The position numbers were made by a program, and so were the translations under genes. Positions 26,205 to 37,278 of a stretch of DNA of 64,000 nt are shown here, piece after piece; position 1 is the stretch's first letter, and each line of letters begins with the position of its first letter. The notes under the pieces are model-generated. The model made no database searches. It saw only the letters and a list, made by a program, of their open reading frames with translations, and was not told the origin of the DNA. Location: positions 50,533,880 through 50,597,879 of the forward strand of contig CP141132.1 of assembly GCA_035236585.1 (NCBI GenBank), in the 5' to 3' direction. The stretch comes from Warburgia ugandensis. Taxonomy: Eukaryota; Streptophyta; Magnoliopsida; Canellales; Canellaceae.

Positions 26205-26525
26205 GGACTAGATTTTTATTGGCATATGATTTCCTATTGATGGGCCAGTATGCTCTAGTTTTGGTTGGCATTTGATTGCTTGTTGATGAGTAGATATGCT
26301 CTGGTTTTGGTTGGCATGTGATAGCCTGTTCATGAGCAGATATGCTTCAGTTTTGGTTGGCATGTGATTGCCTATTAGTGAGCTAGTATGCACTGGTTTT
26401 GATTGGCATATGATTGCCTGTTGGTGAGTACATATTCTCTAATTTTGATTGGCATACATTTGCCTATTGGTGAGCTAATGTGCTCTGGTATATTTTTGGC
26501 ATAGATTTGCTTGTATATGAGCTGA
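26205..26525. repeat. 46-bp minisatellite in element C
   Basis: The 'ggcat' start of each unit recurs at 26221, 26267, 26313, 26359, 26405, 26451 and 26498, so the spacing is 46, 46, 46, 46, 46 and 47. Units contain 'tggttggcatgtgattgcct' and 'gtgagc...tatgctctgg'. A G run lies just upstream at about 26144-26154. Confidence 0.92.
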
Positions 26526-26622
26526 GATGCACGAAATTGTATTGATATAGTGATTTTACGTGTACTAAGTTGTTAGGAGCATGGCTTATGCTAACTATGT
26601 CACATGTGGTTATGACATGTTC

Positions 26623-26961
26623 TAAGTATATGATGAGACAACTTGATATGTATCGGTCTATATGATGAGTTGAGATATAAGGGATGACATGTCCTGGAAT
26701 CATTTATTGATGTTGGCTCTAGAATTATTGTCACGATTAGCATATCTTGTGATATGGGGATGCTTTTAGATTTGTTCGGAGGATAACATGGTAAGTATAT
26801 GATGAGACGATTTGATATGTATCAGTCTATATGATGAGTTGAGATATAAGGGATGACATGTCGTGGAATCGTTTATTGATGTTTACTCTGGAATTATTGT
26901 CATGATTAGCATATCTTGTGATATGGGGGACTCTTTTAGAATTGTTGGGATGATAACATGG
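26623..26961. repeat. 169-bp tandem duplication before element C's 3' LTR
   Basis: Copy 1 is 26623-26791 and copy 2 is 26792-26961. Both run from 'taagtatatgatgagac' to 'gataacatgg', with few differences. Confidence 0.9.
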
Positions 26962-27028
26962 AAAGAATTTTGAGGATGAAATTCAAGTATTAAGACCACC
27001 AATAGGCAAAATTCTTATGAGGGAAGAA
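26962..27028 (+). promoter_or_regulatory. Altered purine-tract region of element C
   Basis: 'gaattttgaggatgaaattc' (26966-26984) is the usual lead-in to the purine tract. It is separated from the short tract 'gagggaagaa' (27019-27028) by about 34 bp, which include a 22-bp copy of LTR sequence also found at 27153-27174. Confidence 0.6.
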
Positions 27029-30000
27029 TGTAACATCCCAAATTTTTAAATCCCAATTTGAGTGAATTTTAAAAATTGTTAAATTATGATAAAAAGAAAA
27101 TGATAAAAATTCATATTTTGGAGTTTTATAAGTGGAAAACCTTATAGACAATAATTCAAGTATTAAGACCACCATATTTGGGTTGTACTCGAAAAATGGA
27201 ATCCAATGACACTAAGAATGCCCAAAACGGAGTTCAAGGAAAAATTTGCCTAATTATTTTACAAAAGAGTAAAATGGTCATTTGACATGTAGGACCCACA
27301 TTGTGTGATGCAATTTTCAAAATGAAGATAGTCAAAAGTGAAGTGGAGACATGATGATTAAAGGAGTAATCATTATGCCACCAACCCATCATTAATTCCA
27401 ATAAGACAGTAATACCCCCCATAAGCACTATTCATCATCTTCCCTATTTTTCCCCTCTCTCCTTCGATCCGCAGTTACGAATCTGCCGATGACCAACACC
27501 ATGATCTGATCATGCCATCTTCCCCTTTATTTCTCTAGTGGATAGCTTAAAGATTGTGGCGACTTGTCACTTCCTCCACCTCTTCTTCTCCAGAAAAACA
27601 CTACAAAGATCAGATTTCTCACTGATCTGACTAGTAAGACTCAATTCCCTTCTCACTTTCCATTCCCTAGTATGGATTTCATAGTCTTTTATTGTTTCCC
27701 ATCATCTAGATTGGAAAATTTTCAAATTTTGTGGAGCTTATCTAAGGAAAACCATGAAACGGTAGAGGAACCACCTTGAGGACAACTTAGATCGATAATC
27801 TGAGCCATCCATTGGATTTAGGGACCCTCAAAAACTTAAGAATGGCAAAAACAGAGAAAAAATCAGATCATCTAGACCATAGATCGAGCCAAAATAGAAC
27901 AAACGGTCCTGGTGCATCATCCCTAATGGATGGCGCGCCCAGGACGCCATTTTGCTAGCATGCACATGGATGTTGACATGTTGCGCATGCATGCCTATGA
28001 CATCACACATGCTGTCACCGTCAAAACAAGATGCTCAGGCTTCCTGGCGACCAGGATGCACGCAGGAGCATCCTGAGGACCAGGATGCACATGGGAGCGT
28101 CCTGGTGACTAGGACGCACATGGCACATTCCAGGCTCACATCCTCGATGCCATGCATCTTGGTGACACTGGGTTGTTGACTATTCCAGCTCGAATTTTGA
28201 TTCAAAACATTGAATAGTGAACTGAGATGGAATTTTTGAGATTTTGGAGATTATATAAGCTTAATTTTTAATCTAAGATGTCCTTTGGAATTGCCTTGAT
28301 GACGCAGACATGATTTTAGCATCAGAATCTTGATCTGATCACATCCAGATAGATAAAACCTATAAAATGTCATCCAATAACTTAGATTGACCGATCAAGG
28401 GATGATTAGGCCTTAGAACTTGAAAATTTGTATGATCCAAGAGATGGATTGATGGATATAATATTAGATCATGTGTATTGATCCTAGAAATTGATATATA
28501 CCATTGATCTAACTCAAGATTTTAGATTTGATCAATCAAAGAGTGATTGAGCATCAGATTAGGCTATAATTCATGGATATACACTAGAATGGTTAGATGA
28601 ATATGAGATTGAACTGATCTATGATAATCAAGATTGGAATTAGTGATCTTATTATGAATTGAGGTTATAAAGAATGATCCAATGGTTGGATCACCTTGAA
28701 TTCCAATGAAATGGAATGACTAAGCCTTTTGATGATCGAGATGCATCTATTTAGCCCATCACAGCTTAGATTTGACTTGAATAAGGTCAGATCAAATGAT
28801 CTGAATCGTTGATCTTTAATAAATGACCAAAATGGATGGATATTAAGAAAATAAAGAAATATAAAAAGGATTGAAGGATAGTAAGAGCAAGATCATCATA
28901 ATTGATGATAATCAAAGACTAGATGAGGAATGGATGAGGAATTGTGAACAAGTAATTAATTTGAGATGTATGTATGACTTGACAGATACACCAATTGATG
29001 CATAATTGACGTCATGGATTGTTTTAAGGATTTAATGGACGTATTCGAGGTAGGTGGAATTTAACATGCTAATTTTCATAAATTGCATGAACTATTTGTG
29101 CACTTATGATGTGATTTTAATATCTGCATGAGATTTGAATTTGCATAAAGTATTTGTAAAATGTGATTATTATATTACAGTATACATGCAGTACTTATGG
29201 CATGAATAGTGAAATTTAAAGGACATGATTTTGTTTATGGAGGATTGTTATACTATGATTATACCTCCATGGATTTTAAATGTATGTCATTCATTTAAAA
29301 AGGCATGTTTTAATGGAGCATGTCATGTTTTATTACCGCATGATTTTGAAGTACAAGCCATGTAGGTTTGATTTGGCAAGAGCTTCTAGCTATGTATACG
29401 ACATAGTATTTCTCGTGGATTGATATGATAAAGGCATGTAGCTTGATGCTATTGTTTTATATCCTGGCATGGAGGCCTGAGGATTTTGTTTTCAACAAGT
29501 TTGTTGCTTGGGGGATGCTATGCTAGGAGGGGAATAGGGCTGGCTACCCACCCTCTGAGATCAATGAAATGATAGACACCTGCCCATGGATGGCACTCAG
29601 TAGGGGTTGGTATCATAGGTAGCCCACACTACCAGTTTGGTCCCACCCATGCGAACGGATAATGAGTCTCCTATTTCGATGTCGATAGGGAGTTGTAGTC
29701 AATAGATCATGTGTTGGTTATCACTACAGCATAGCAATTCCTTGTATTCTTGTACACTATGTTGTGATTACAAGGGAGTGGTAGCACATGTGCATGGTTT
29801 TCTTGTGAGATCAGTGTGATGTGACCATTGATGACTATATAGCATGGTGATATGCCTAGTATTAGCTCATGATCATTATGTATATGCCAGTGATGAGTGG
29901 AGGATTGTGGGGCCCGCATGGTAGGGGTGTGACCACTAATGACTATATTCACTAGTTTACAGGTTTAACATTATTTTAATCATTTGTACATTCAGTGTCT

Positions 30001-30438
30001 TTATTCATGATTTGAATTGTGGTTGGCATGATCTTGCATTTCCATATTGTTTATGATGTTTACATCTATTCATAGGTTTACTTGAGATACTGATTGGAAT
30101 TTGATATGATATGTTGTGGCTCAATTTATTTATGATATTCACACGAAATGCTTGGAAATGTATGTTTAAAATTTTTGGATTATTTCTAGATTAATCATGT
30201 AAATTATGGATTATTGATGCAAATTGTTTTGTGTATTGAAATGATTATTTTATTATGAAAGAAAATGTTATATTTTGATTATCATAAGCACTTATTCCCT
30301 TACCAAACATTGCTTGCTGAGGCATTGCATTATTATTGCAATGCCTTAGATATTGAAAGACAGATATGATTGATGAGGACCCAAACGAGTAGTGATCAAG
30401 ACGTATATGTACATCTTAGTATTTTGACCTAATTATAT
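27029..30438 (+). repeat. 3' LTR of element C, truncated
   Basis: Starts TGTAACATCCC and follows the 5' LTR, but includes the roughly 920-bp segment the 5' copy lost (29112-30033). The sequence stops matching after about 30438; the last roughly 255 bp of the LTR, including its CA end, are absent. Open frames inside (for example 29707-29952) are shadows. Confidence 0.82.
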
Positions 30439-30675
30439 ATACATCTATGTGTGGAGACCTGTTAAACATGAAAAGATTAGGTGAGCCATTTTAACAAACA
30501 CTAAGTATACAAAAATTATAAGTATTTAAAATCACAAAATTACATGCATGCACACATGTGGAAATTTTCAATCAATAATGAAAAAAGAATCAAAACATGA
30601 TAAATATATTCAAAAAGAATTTTAATTTTCTAAAGGGAAGTCTTTAACCATAATCATGCAAAAATTCTTCAAACA

Positions 30676-30714
<39 letters not shown>

Positions 30715-31006
30715 CAAACAAAGAGATACTAATTAACACTCAAAAATCAATATTGAATATATGAATTCGCTCCAATTCACAATTTTGATTTAGTTGATGA
30801 TAACCATAATTCGGAGTAGAAATTTTGAAATCATTTGCTGTAAATTAATGACTTTAAAAGCATAAACTTATAAAGTCACTTACTACAAACAACTTTATAA
30901 ATTAATATATTTTTATACTAGTACTTTACAATATCTTACATAATTACACAATGAAACTGATTTTTTATGATAGTTAGTGTTGATTCATGCATTCTATGCA
31001 TGCACT

Positions 31007-31042
<36 letters not shown>

Positions 31043-31186
31043 AACAAACACGTGAACAAGGAAATCAAAGAATTTTAAGAATAAATCCTCATTTATCATC
31101 CTTTTTTTACATATATCAAATGTTATATTTTACTATATCTTGTTAATACAAAGTCATGATCAAAGAGCTCATCTGAAATGATTTTA
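30439..31186. other. AT-rich intergenic sequence with microsatellites
   Basis: No gene seen. It contains (TA)n at 30679-30711 and (CA)n at 31011-31038. Confidence 0.6.
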
Positions 31187-31696
31187 TCAAAATCTGGTCC
31201 CCTTGTATTCAACTGACACCACTCCAGGGGAGAGAGGGTAAAGCTTTAAGCAGTAACTTCCTTGGTCAACTTGATGGTAGCATTTCTCTTCATCAGACCC
31301 TAATTTTATATGAGAACCACAAATCATAATGTTCTCCCTTTCTCCAATAGTGAGGGTAAGAGAGAGAAGCAGTTGTTGCTTATAATGAAATCATAAATTT
31401 TTTGTTGAAATCACAATGATCTAAACACACTTCTTAACCCCATCATCTGTAGTGACATAACTTAGTTGATCTATAAAATGCAAACAAAAAGAGCTGGTAA
31501 TAAGAATTTCATGCATGATAAAAAGAGGTTTTGGTTTACTTATAGTGTTTTTCATACTACAAACAATCAAAATATTCAAAATGAAAAGCAAGAAGTGGAA
31601 CAGGATAGAGAGAGACAATAGGGCCAGAGGAGGAGGCCATCATACCACCCTTGAGATAAAGAACATGAACAGGGGATACAAGAAAAAATAAGATGA
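31187..31696 (-). CDS. Possible three-exon gene fragment (3' end)
   Basis: On the minus strand three short open segments fit splice rules and share phase: exon a 31696-31646 (ends GGGTG/GTATGA), exon b 31470-31431 (after TTTTATAG, ends AAGAA/GTGTGT) and exon c 31341-31187 (after a pyrimidine-rich tract and GGAG, ending in TGA). Exon c is the most convincing, open for 51 codons and including 'CYHQVDQGSYCLKLYPLSPG'. I do not recognise the family. The fragment sits beside a foldback structure and a truncated LTR, so it may be the remaining 3' end of a host gene or a gene piece captured by a transposon. No upstream exons are seen in the window. Chance phase agreement is possible but becomes less likely across three exons. 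Confidence 0.35.
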
Positions 31697-32529
31697 CTTC
31701 AATCTTTTATAGATGAAGGACTTTTAAGTCATTTTTGGGAAACAACTTCAAAAGTTTAAACTTTTGAAGTCGTTTCTTGAAAAATGCCTTTAAAAGTCCT
31801 TAAACTCATTTTTTATGACTTTAAATTCAATAATGAACATGACAACAAATTATGTTTCTCACAAATTAGTGTTGAATCATTCATTCTATACATAATAAAT
31901 ATAAAAATATGTAAAAGACCTCAACACCATGCAAAATTTCTTTAAATATAAATATATATATATATGAGACAAACTAAAGAGATACTAACCAAGATTCAAA
32001 ATTTGACATTGACTGAGAATATATAAATATAATTCCAATTCATAGTTGATATTTAGTCCATTTACAACAAAAATCAACCTATATATGTATAAGCTTCAGT
32101 TGGTGTTTAGATGAAGATAGTAGAAAAAACAAACTAAAAGTTGATGAAAAATTATTAAAACAAAGTATTATTTTATAACAATAAAGTTTTAATGTTTAAA
32201 ATCATTTAGAAGAAAATGATTTAAAATTTAAAACTTTTAAAGTCATTTGACTCATATGACTTTAAAAGTCTACACTTAAATAGTCATTTAATAGAAAAAC
32301 AATTTCTTTAATCTAGCATGAAGAGAAAATTTTACGCGGAAAAGGACTTTTAAAGTTGTTTGACTCAAATGACTTTAAAAGTCTAAAACTTTTTAAGTCA
32401 TTTTTTTCCAAACGACTTCAAAAGTGAAGACTTTTAAAGTTGTTTGAATCAAAGGACCATAACAATGATGATTTTTAAAGTTTCTTATTAAAAAAAAATG
32501 ACTTTAAAAGTTCTTCCCACATAAAATTT

Positions 32530-35378
32530 TGTAATACCCGAGCAATTTACTCTATTTTTAACAAAAATTGGACATTTTATGGAAAATAAACTGTGTTAAA
32601 TGTTTTAATTTATTTAAAATAGTAAACAAAGGAATTTGTGAGGAAACCTAGTACCATTAGATTCTACTCGAAAAATGAAATCCAACACCTCAAAGAACGC
32701 CGAAACTGGAGTTCGTATGAAGAAGTTACGGCCGTTTAAAGATCAGGGGCAATTCTATAATTTAAACAGAAAAATGAAAAAATGAAAAACGCAGGGGGCT
32801 GTTTTGATAACGGCACCCCCTGTCGTCTTCCACCTCCAGACATCTTCAGAAACCCTCCTCTCCAAATTTTTCCAAAGAGATTTGCCACCGCCAAGGGCGG
32901 CACCGCCGTAGTAGGGCTATAAAAAGCCCCATCTCCCCCTCCAAAATCATGAGTTTTCCAGTCATTTGGGGCTGGGTTTTCGGCTAGAATCGGAAACCCA
33001 GTTCCCTGAGTTTTTCGGCAATGGCCAGGCCCAAGTCAAGCCAGCCATTCCTTTACCCATTCCCCTTTTCTTCATCTGGTCGCAACAGAACGGTGGGATT
33101 CCCCCTTCATCGAGTTTTCCCAGTGGCATGGGGTTTTTGGAACCAGAATGGAGGACTACCAGGCGGGAGGAGTGCCATCTCTAGCTTCCCAAGTAAGCTT
33201 TCCTTCCCTTCTCTCCGTTCCACTTCCCCAAGTCAGATCCAGGCCGAATCTAGCATTTTTTGGCTGAAAATTGCAGAACCCAAGACTGGACCAACGAAGG
33301 AGATGATCCTGGGCGTGGTGTGTAATGCACACCCGACTGAGCCCATGGACGGACCCCTGGCACGCCACTGTGCACGAGGGCACGCCACTGTGTATGGGCA
33401 TGGCCTCGGTGCGTCCCAGGCACAGTCCTGGTTCAACCGGGACGCATGGGCGACCCAGGAGCCAAGGCACATTTCGCCTATGCCAAGGTGTGTTCGCATG
33501 ATGTCATCCAGGACACGCGTCATAGCGTGTCGCTTGGGCATGCTTGTGCACGTGTGAACACTGTCCCTGGTGTGACCTTCGGGTGCGCGCGCGACGTGGG
33601 GCACGGGTCCTGGCTCAACCAGGATGCACGAGGTGCCCTGGGAGCTGAGACGTGCCATGCTACACCAAAGGTGCGTCCGTGTGATGATGTGTGTCACAGC
33701 GCGTCACTTGAGCATGCACGTGCGCGTGCAAAATGGGGTCCCTGGCACGGCCTTTGGGCGCGCACACACGTGAGGCGGTCGCGGTTCAACCAGGATACAC
33801 GGGTGTCCTGGGAACTGGGACACGCAGACCCAATGAGACTTTAAAATTAGGATTAGATGACAATTTATAGAGTTAACCAAGGAATAGTAGATCCACATCA
33901 TAGGATCTAGCCTGACAATGAATTAGGCAAGGACCATGGACCCTAAAAGATAGATCTAGCTGTCTAATGTCTAAATAGATGAAATTAATAAGGACTCCTT
34001 GTATCCATTCATATCCAGGAGTTTATAAATGAGACGCAGGGACGGGTTGAGTGATAAAGGACGTGACTCCAGGAGACTTTGAGGTAGGTGCTCTATCGCT
34101 ACTAGACTTTTTAAAAGAGCCATGATCATTTTGAGAATGCATGTTTTAAGTAGAAGTATATGACTTGTTTAGCATGTAAATGAATTTAGCATGCATATGA
34201 TAAATACATTATGCATAGACATGTTTTGCAAACAACTGCATATATTGCATGATTTGTGAGCATAGAGTTTTTGAAAGATTACATGTCCTTGAGGGTTATC
34301 AAAAGACGCTGGAGTGCCCAAAAGACGCTGGGTGGGCAGTTGTGAGGGACAGGTAGTTGTGAGGGACCCAAAGAGGACAGGTTTTGAAAAGAGATGTTTT
34401 TGCTTATTTGAACGTATATGATTTGGGCTAGTAAGCTCATGGGTGCTATGCCGAGAGGTTGGGGTGGCCTCCTAGCCTCTACCACTACTAGGTGGAATGG
34501 GTACCACGCCCAAAAAGGGCATGTCCCTACATCGACTGCACGTGGTACAGGGGGCTACCACTGGTGTCACGGCACTGGGTCGATGAGTCATATGCCCCAT
34601 GGAGGCTATGACGCTATGTCCTTAGGTACCCGGGGACCGCACGGTGGCAAGGTCGTGGGCATAGTTGGGCCCTATGGTTTGATGATTTACTTGCATTGCA
34701 TATGGCATGACATGAGGTTGGTCGATCATACCATATATCCATGAGTTGGATTCAGTGGAGCATCTTATGCATATCATTATGTTTATGATATATATATATA
34801 TATATACTTTCGACTTGGATTATGCTATTCTTTAAGTCGTCAGTATTTCAATTCGACAATGGTTTTTAATATCGATATTGCACATGATTGTTAGAACATG
34901 CACATGTTTGAAAGAGCATATGATTTTAAACATAGCATGCATTGCAAAACTAGTAGTGATAGACTCCTACAGAGTATAGTATATACTCACCCTATCCTTA
35001 ACATTTTTTAGGATAGTTCCATCGAGTAGAGGATACCTATCTTAGTGCTACGAGCAAGAAAAATCAAAAGGAGACAATTATACATGTAAGTAAACACTCT
35101 ACCCTTTGGACATATATTTGTATTTATTTACAGTTGGGCTGTGTGTTATGACTGGATAGACCTAGGGAAAAACATTTATGATTTCTAAAGTTTTTCAAAA
35201 ACTACTTTGATTATTGTTAAGGCAAATGACACTCGGGATTTTCAAAATGAGTTTAAAACAAAATATTTTTCACTGCATTGCATGGTTTTTTATAAAATGG
35301 TTTTCAAATAGGGATGCATCCCACCTTAGGAATTAGATATTGCATTTAAAAATGCATGAGAAAACCCGGGTCGTCACA
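32530..35378 (+). mobile_element. Solo LTR H of the A/B family
   Basis: A 2849-bp LTR from TGTAATACCC to GGGTCGTCACA, flanked by a perfect 5-bp target duplication AATTT (32525-32529 and 35379-35383). It has no internal domain. In order it carries the shared U3 block (32650-32760), TATA at 32918, donor AAG/GTAAGC at 33193, GC-rich modules at 33430, 33613 and 33784, donor GAG/GTAGGTG at 34084, acceptor TTTTTTAG at 35011 and donor GTAAGTAAAC at 35086. The open frames at 33021-33844 are in the GC-rich leader and match no protein I know. Confidence 0.93.
32918..32925 (+). promoter_or_regulatory. TATA box of solo LTR H
   Basis: TATAAAAA in 'gggctataaaaagcccc', followed by a C-rich start region. 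The same position in other LTRs keeps a TATA element. Confidence 0.7.
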
Positions 35379-35560
35379 AATTTTCTCTTCATGGCAGATT
35401 AAAGAAGTCACTTTTCTATGAAACTACTTCTTGAGTGTAGACTTTTAAAGTCATTTTTTTCTAAATGACTTTAAAATATTTACAAAATCGGTAGTCAAAA
35501 TAATGACTTCTTTATATAGACTTTAAAAGTCTCATGTTTAGTAGTGAATAAGCTGTTAGG

Positions 35561-37278
35561 AACTAAGCATAAATATCAAATTGAAAAAATTCCAACAACA
35601 TGGTATTTGTGAACTTAATTCAACAAGGCATGGAAATCAACTTGACATGCACTCTCAATTCAAGATAACTTTCAAAATTAAAGTATTAAGCTATTGGAAT
35701 TCAAGCATAAACAATTATCCACAAAGAGCTTTATTCATTGAATGTTAAAATACATCAAATTAGAGTGTGCATGAACATGTATACAAATATGAAAATGGTG
35801 CACTCTTACAAGGCTAGAAACTTATTCCAATTATATATGAAATACCTTCTAACAATAGTAAACCAAGGTTAGGCAACATGTAATTAGAACCCAAAAGAAA
35901 ACCAAGAGAAGAGCAGCTAGGAAGATGGAACTATTCTATGGGAAAAAATACATCAACTACGGCTAAAACTAAGCAAAAGGATGAATCTAAGACACCCAAA
36001 TCACTTGATCTAAAGACCACTATTTCTTGGCTATCACTACCAAGGATTAGCGATCCTTAGAAATAAGGATCAAAGGCTAAAATCAAGTGGCAAAAAACAT
36101 GTAAGATTAAAGAACAAAGCATGAAGAATAAAGCATGGAATCAAAGAACAAAGTAATGACAAAAACACATGGAATTAAGAGGCAAGACTATTAAAGCAAC
36201 AAAGAAGAGAGTAACAAGAACTGACCTGAACTTAAAGCACTTCAAGGAGAGATCAAAACCCTAGGAGAAGAGGCGTGGAAGTGTGGAGAAGATGGGTTGC
36301 TCAAGGGAGGAGGCATTGAGGAACATTGGAGGGAAGAAGGGTGGAGATGCCTCCTTCTTTGAATTGGGCATTCTCCCCTTCTCCAAAAAGTCTCTCCACA
36401 TGAAAGACCTTCCAATCTCTTATATAGGATGGCTACTTTCTAAAGGAAACCCTAGGGGAAAGGTGAGGTGGAAAAAAGTGATTAGCTAGGTAGTTTCCCA
36501 AGAAGTGGGGATTGGTTGGATGATTGGAATGGAAGTTTAGGAAGGTGCAATTCGTAGTGCTCCTTCGTGGGGAGGTGGAAAGTGAGAAAAAACATGAAAA
36601 AATAATAAAAATGGAGATGTATTTTCCTATTGTTCCACACGCTACCTTATCCTAGTGGATTTTCCCTCAATTATCTTCAAAATATCCCCATAAATTCCAA
36701 GGATAATTCTATGGATTCTCCTCCAATCATGGCTTTCCATGTAGCTTGGCTCACGTCGCTTGATGGCTAACTATAAGGGCTCCATTAGCTTGGTGGCTAA
36801 CTTTGAGAGCTCCATTGGCTTGGCTTCATGGATGGCTTTGATGGCTTTCTTAGCTTAGCTTTATGGCTTAAATCTTTGGCTTTGGTGACTAGCTAGGCTC
36901 CTTAGCTTATCACCATATTCTTGGCTTGAATATGGCTAAATGGCTTAAGTGAATCCCATGCAAAGCTGGTGGACTTCGTATGGCTTATGCATGGGCCCAC
37001 TTTTGCCACCTTTAACTCTTTCAATTCCATCTATTGCTTGTCCCAAAGATGATATTGGACTTTGATCTCACTTTGGATTGATGGCTTATAGGTGTTGACT
37101 CAATCTTTAGATCTTGATCTTCCATTTTCATCCTAATCAATCTCGGTTGTTGATTCGCCATCTTGCTACCTACAAAAAGTGAAAAACTCTAACTAAAATC
37201 CTAGAAAAATATGATTAATCACATACTTACCTCGGATTAGCCTCTAATCCTACAAAACATAGATTTTCAATTCATAAG
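35561..37278 (-). repeat. Truncated Athila-type LTR (minus strand)
   Basis: On the minus strand this runs from a U3 block 'ggattagaggctaatccgag' (about 37255), shared with the F 3' LTR at 62450, through 'aagct/ggct' word repeats (36740-36960), a TATA box in 'cctatataagag' (about 36420) and an R/U5-like T-rich region down to about 35561. The first roughly 150 bp of U3 are missing at 37278, where LTR E begins. The lower boundary is approximate. The 36283-36489 frame is a shadow. Confidence 0.65.

Larger units (their letters stand above)
17116..30438 (+). mobile_element. Element C: decayed Ty3/gypsy LTR retrotransposon (Del/Tekay-like)
   Basis: Both LTRs begin TGTAACATCCCAAATTTTT (17116 and 27029). 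The 5' LTR ends in 'tcattaca' at 23113, followed by the primer site TGGTATTAGAGCC. The internal region carries relics of gag zinc knuckle, protease and the N-terminal half of RT; RNase H and integrase are missing and replaced by tandem repeats. The 5' LTR is interrupted by a minus-strand solo LTR (18298-21549). The 3' LTR stops at about 30438, so no target duplication can be checked. The LTRs differ in structure as well as in bases (an inversion and a 0.9-kb deletion in the 5' copy), so the insertion is old. Confidence 0.82.
31697..35560. mobile_element. Foldback (long inverted-repeat) structure
   Basis: Repeated, mutually complementary blocks of 'gacttttaaagtcatttga' type fill 31700-31830, 32190-32529 and 35379-35560. 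An arm reading 'tctttaatctagcatgaaga' at about 32306 has its reverse complement at the right-hand side ('ctcttcatggcagattaaag', 35384-35403), across the solo LTR inserted at 32530. Outer blocks ('aaaagtctacactt' and its complement 'gagtgtagactttt') keep the same mirrored order. A near-perfect 34-bp palindrome lies at 31741-31774. It resembles a foldback/MITE-like DNA element, but no transposase or definite ends are visible. Confidence 0.65.

Noticed and set aside
26208-26393. 61-codon frame with internal repeats
   Set aside because: Produced by the 46-bp minisatellite, not a repeat protein.
29500-29960. Possible protein-coding region in element C's 3' LTR
   Set aside because: The segment is collinear with LTR E (39000-39480) at DNA level but the frames are not conserved.
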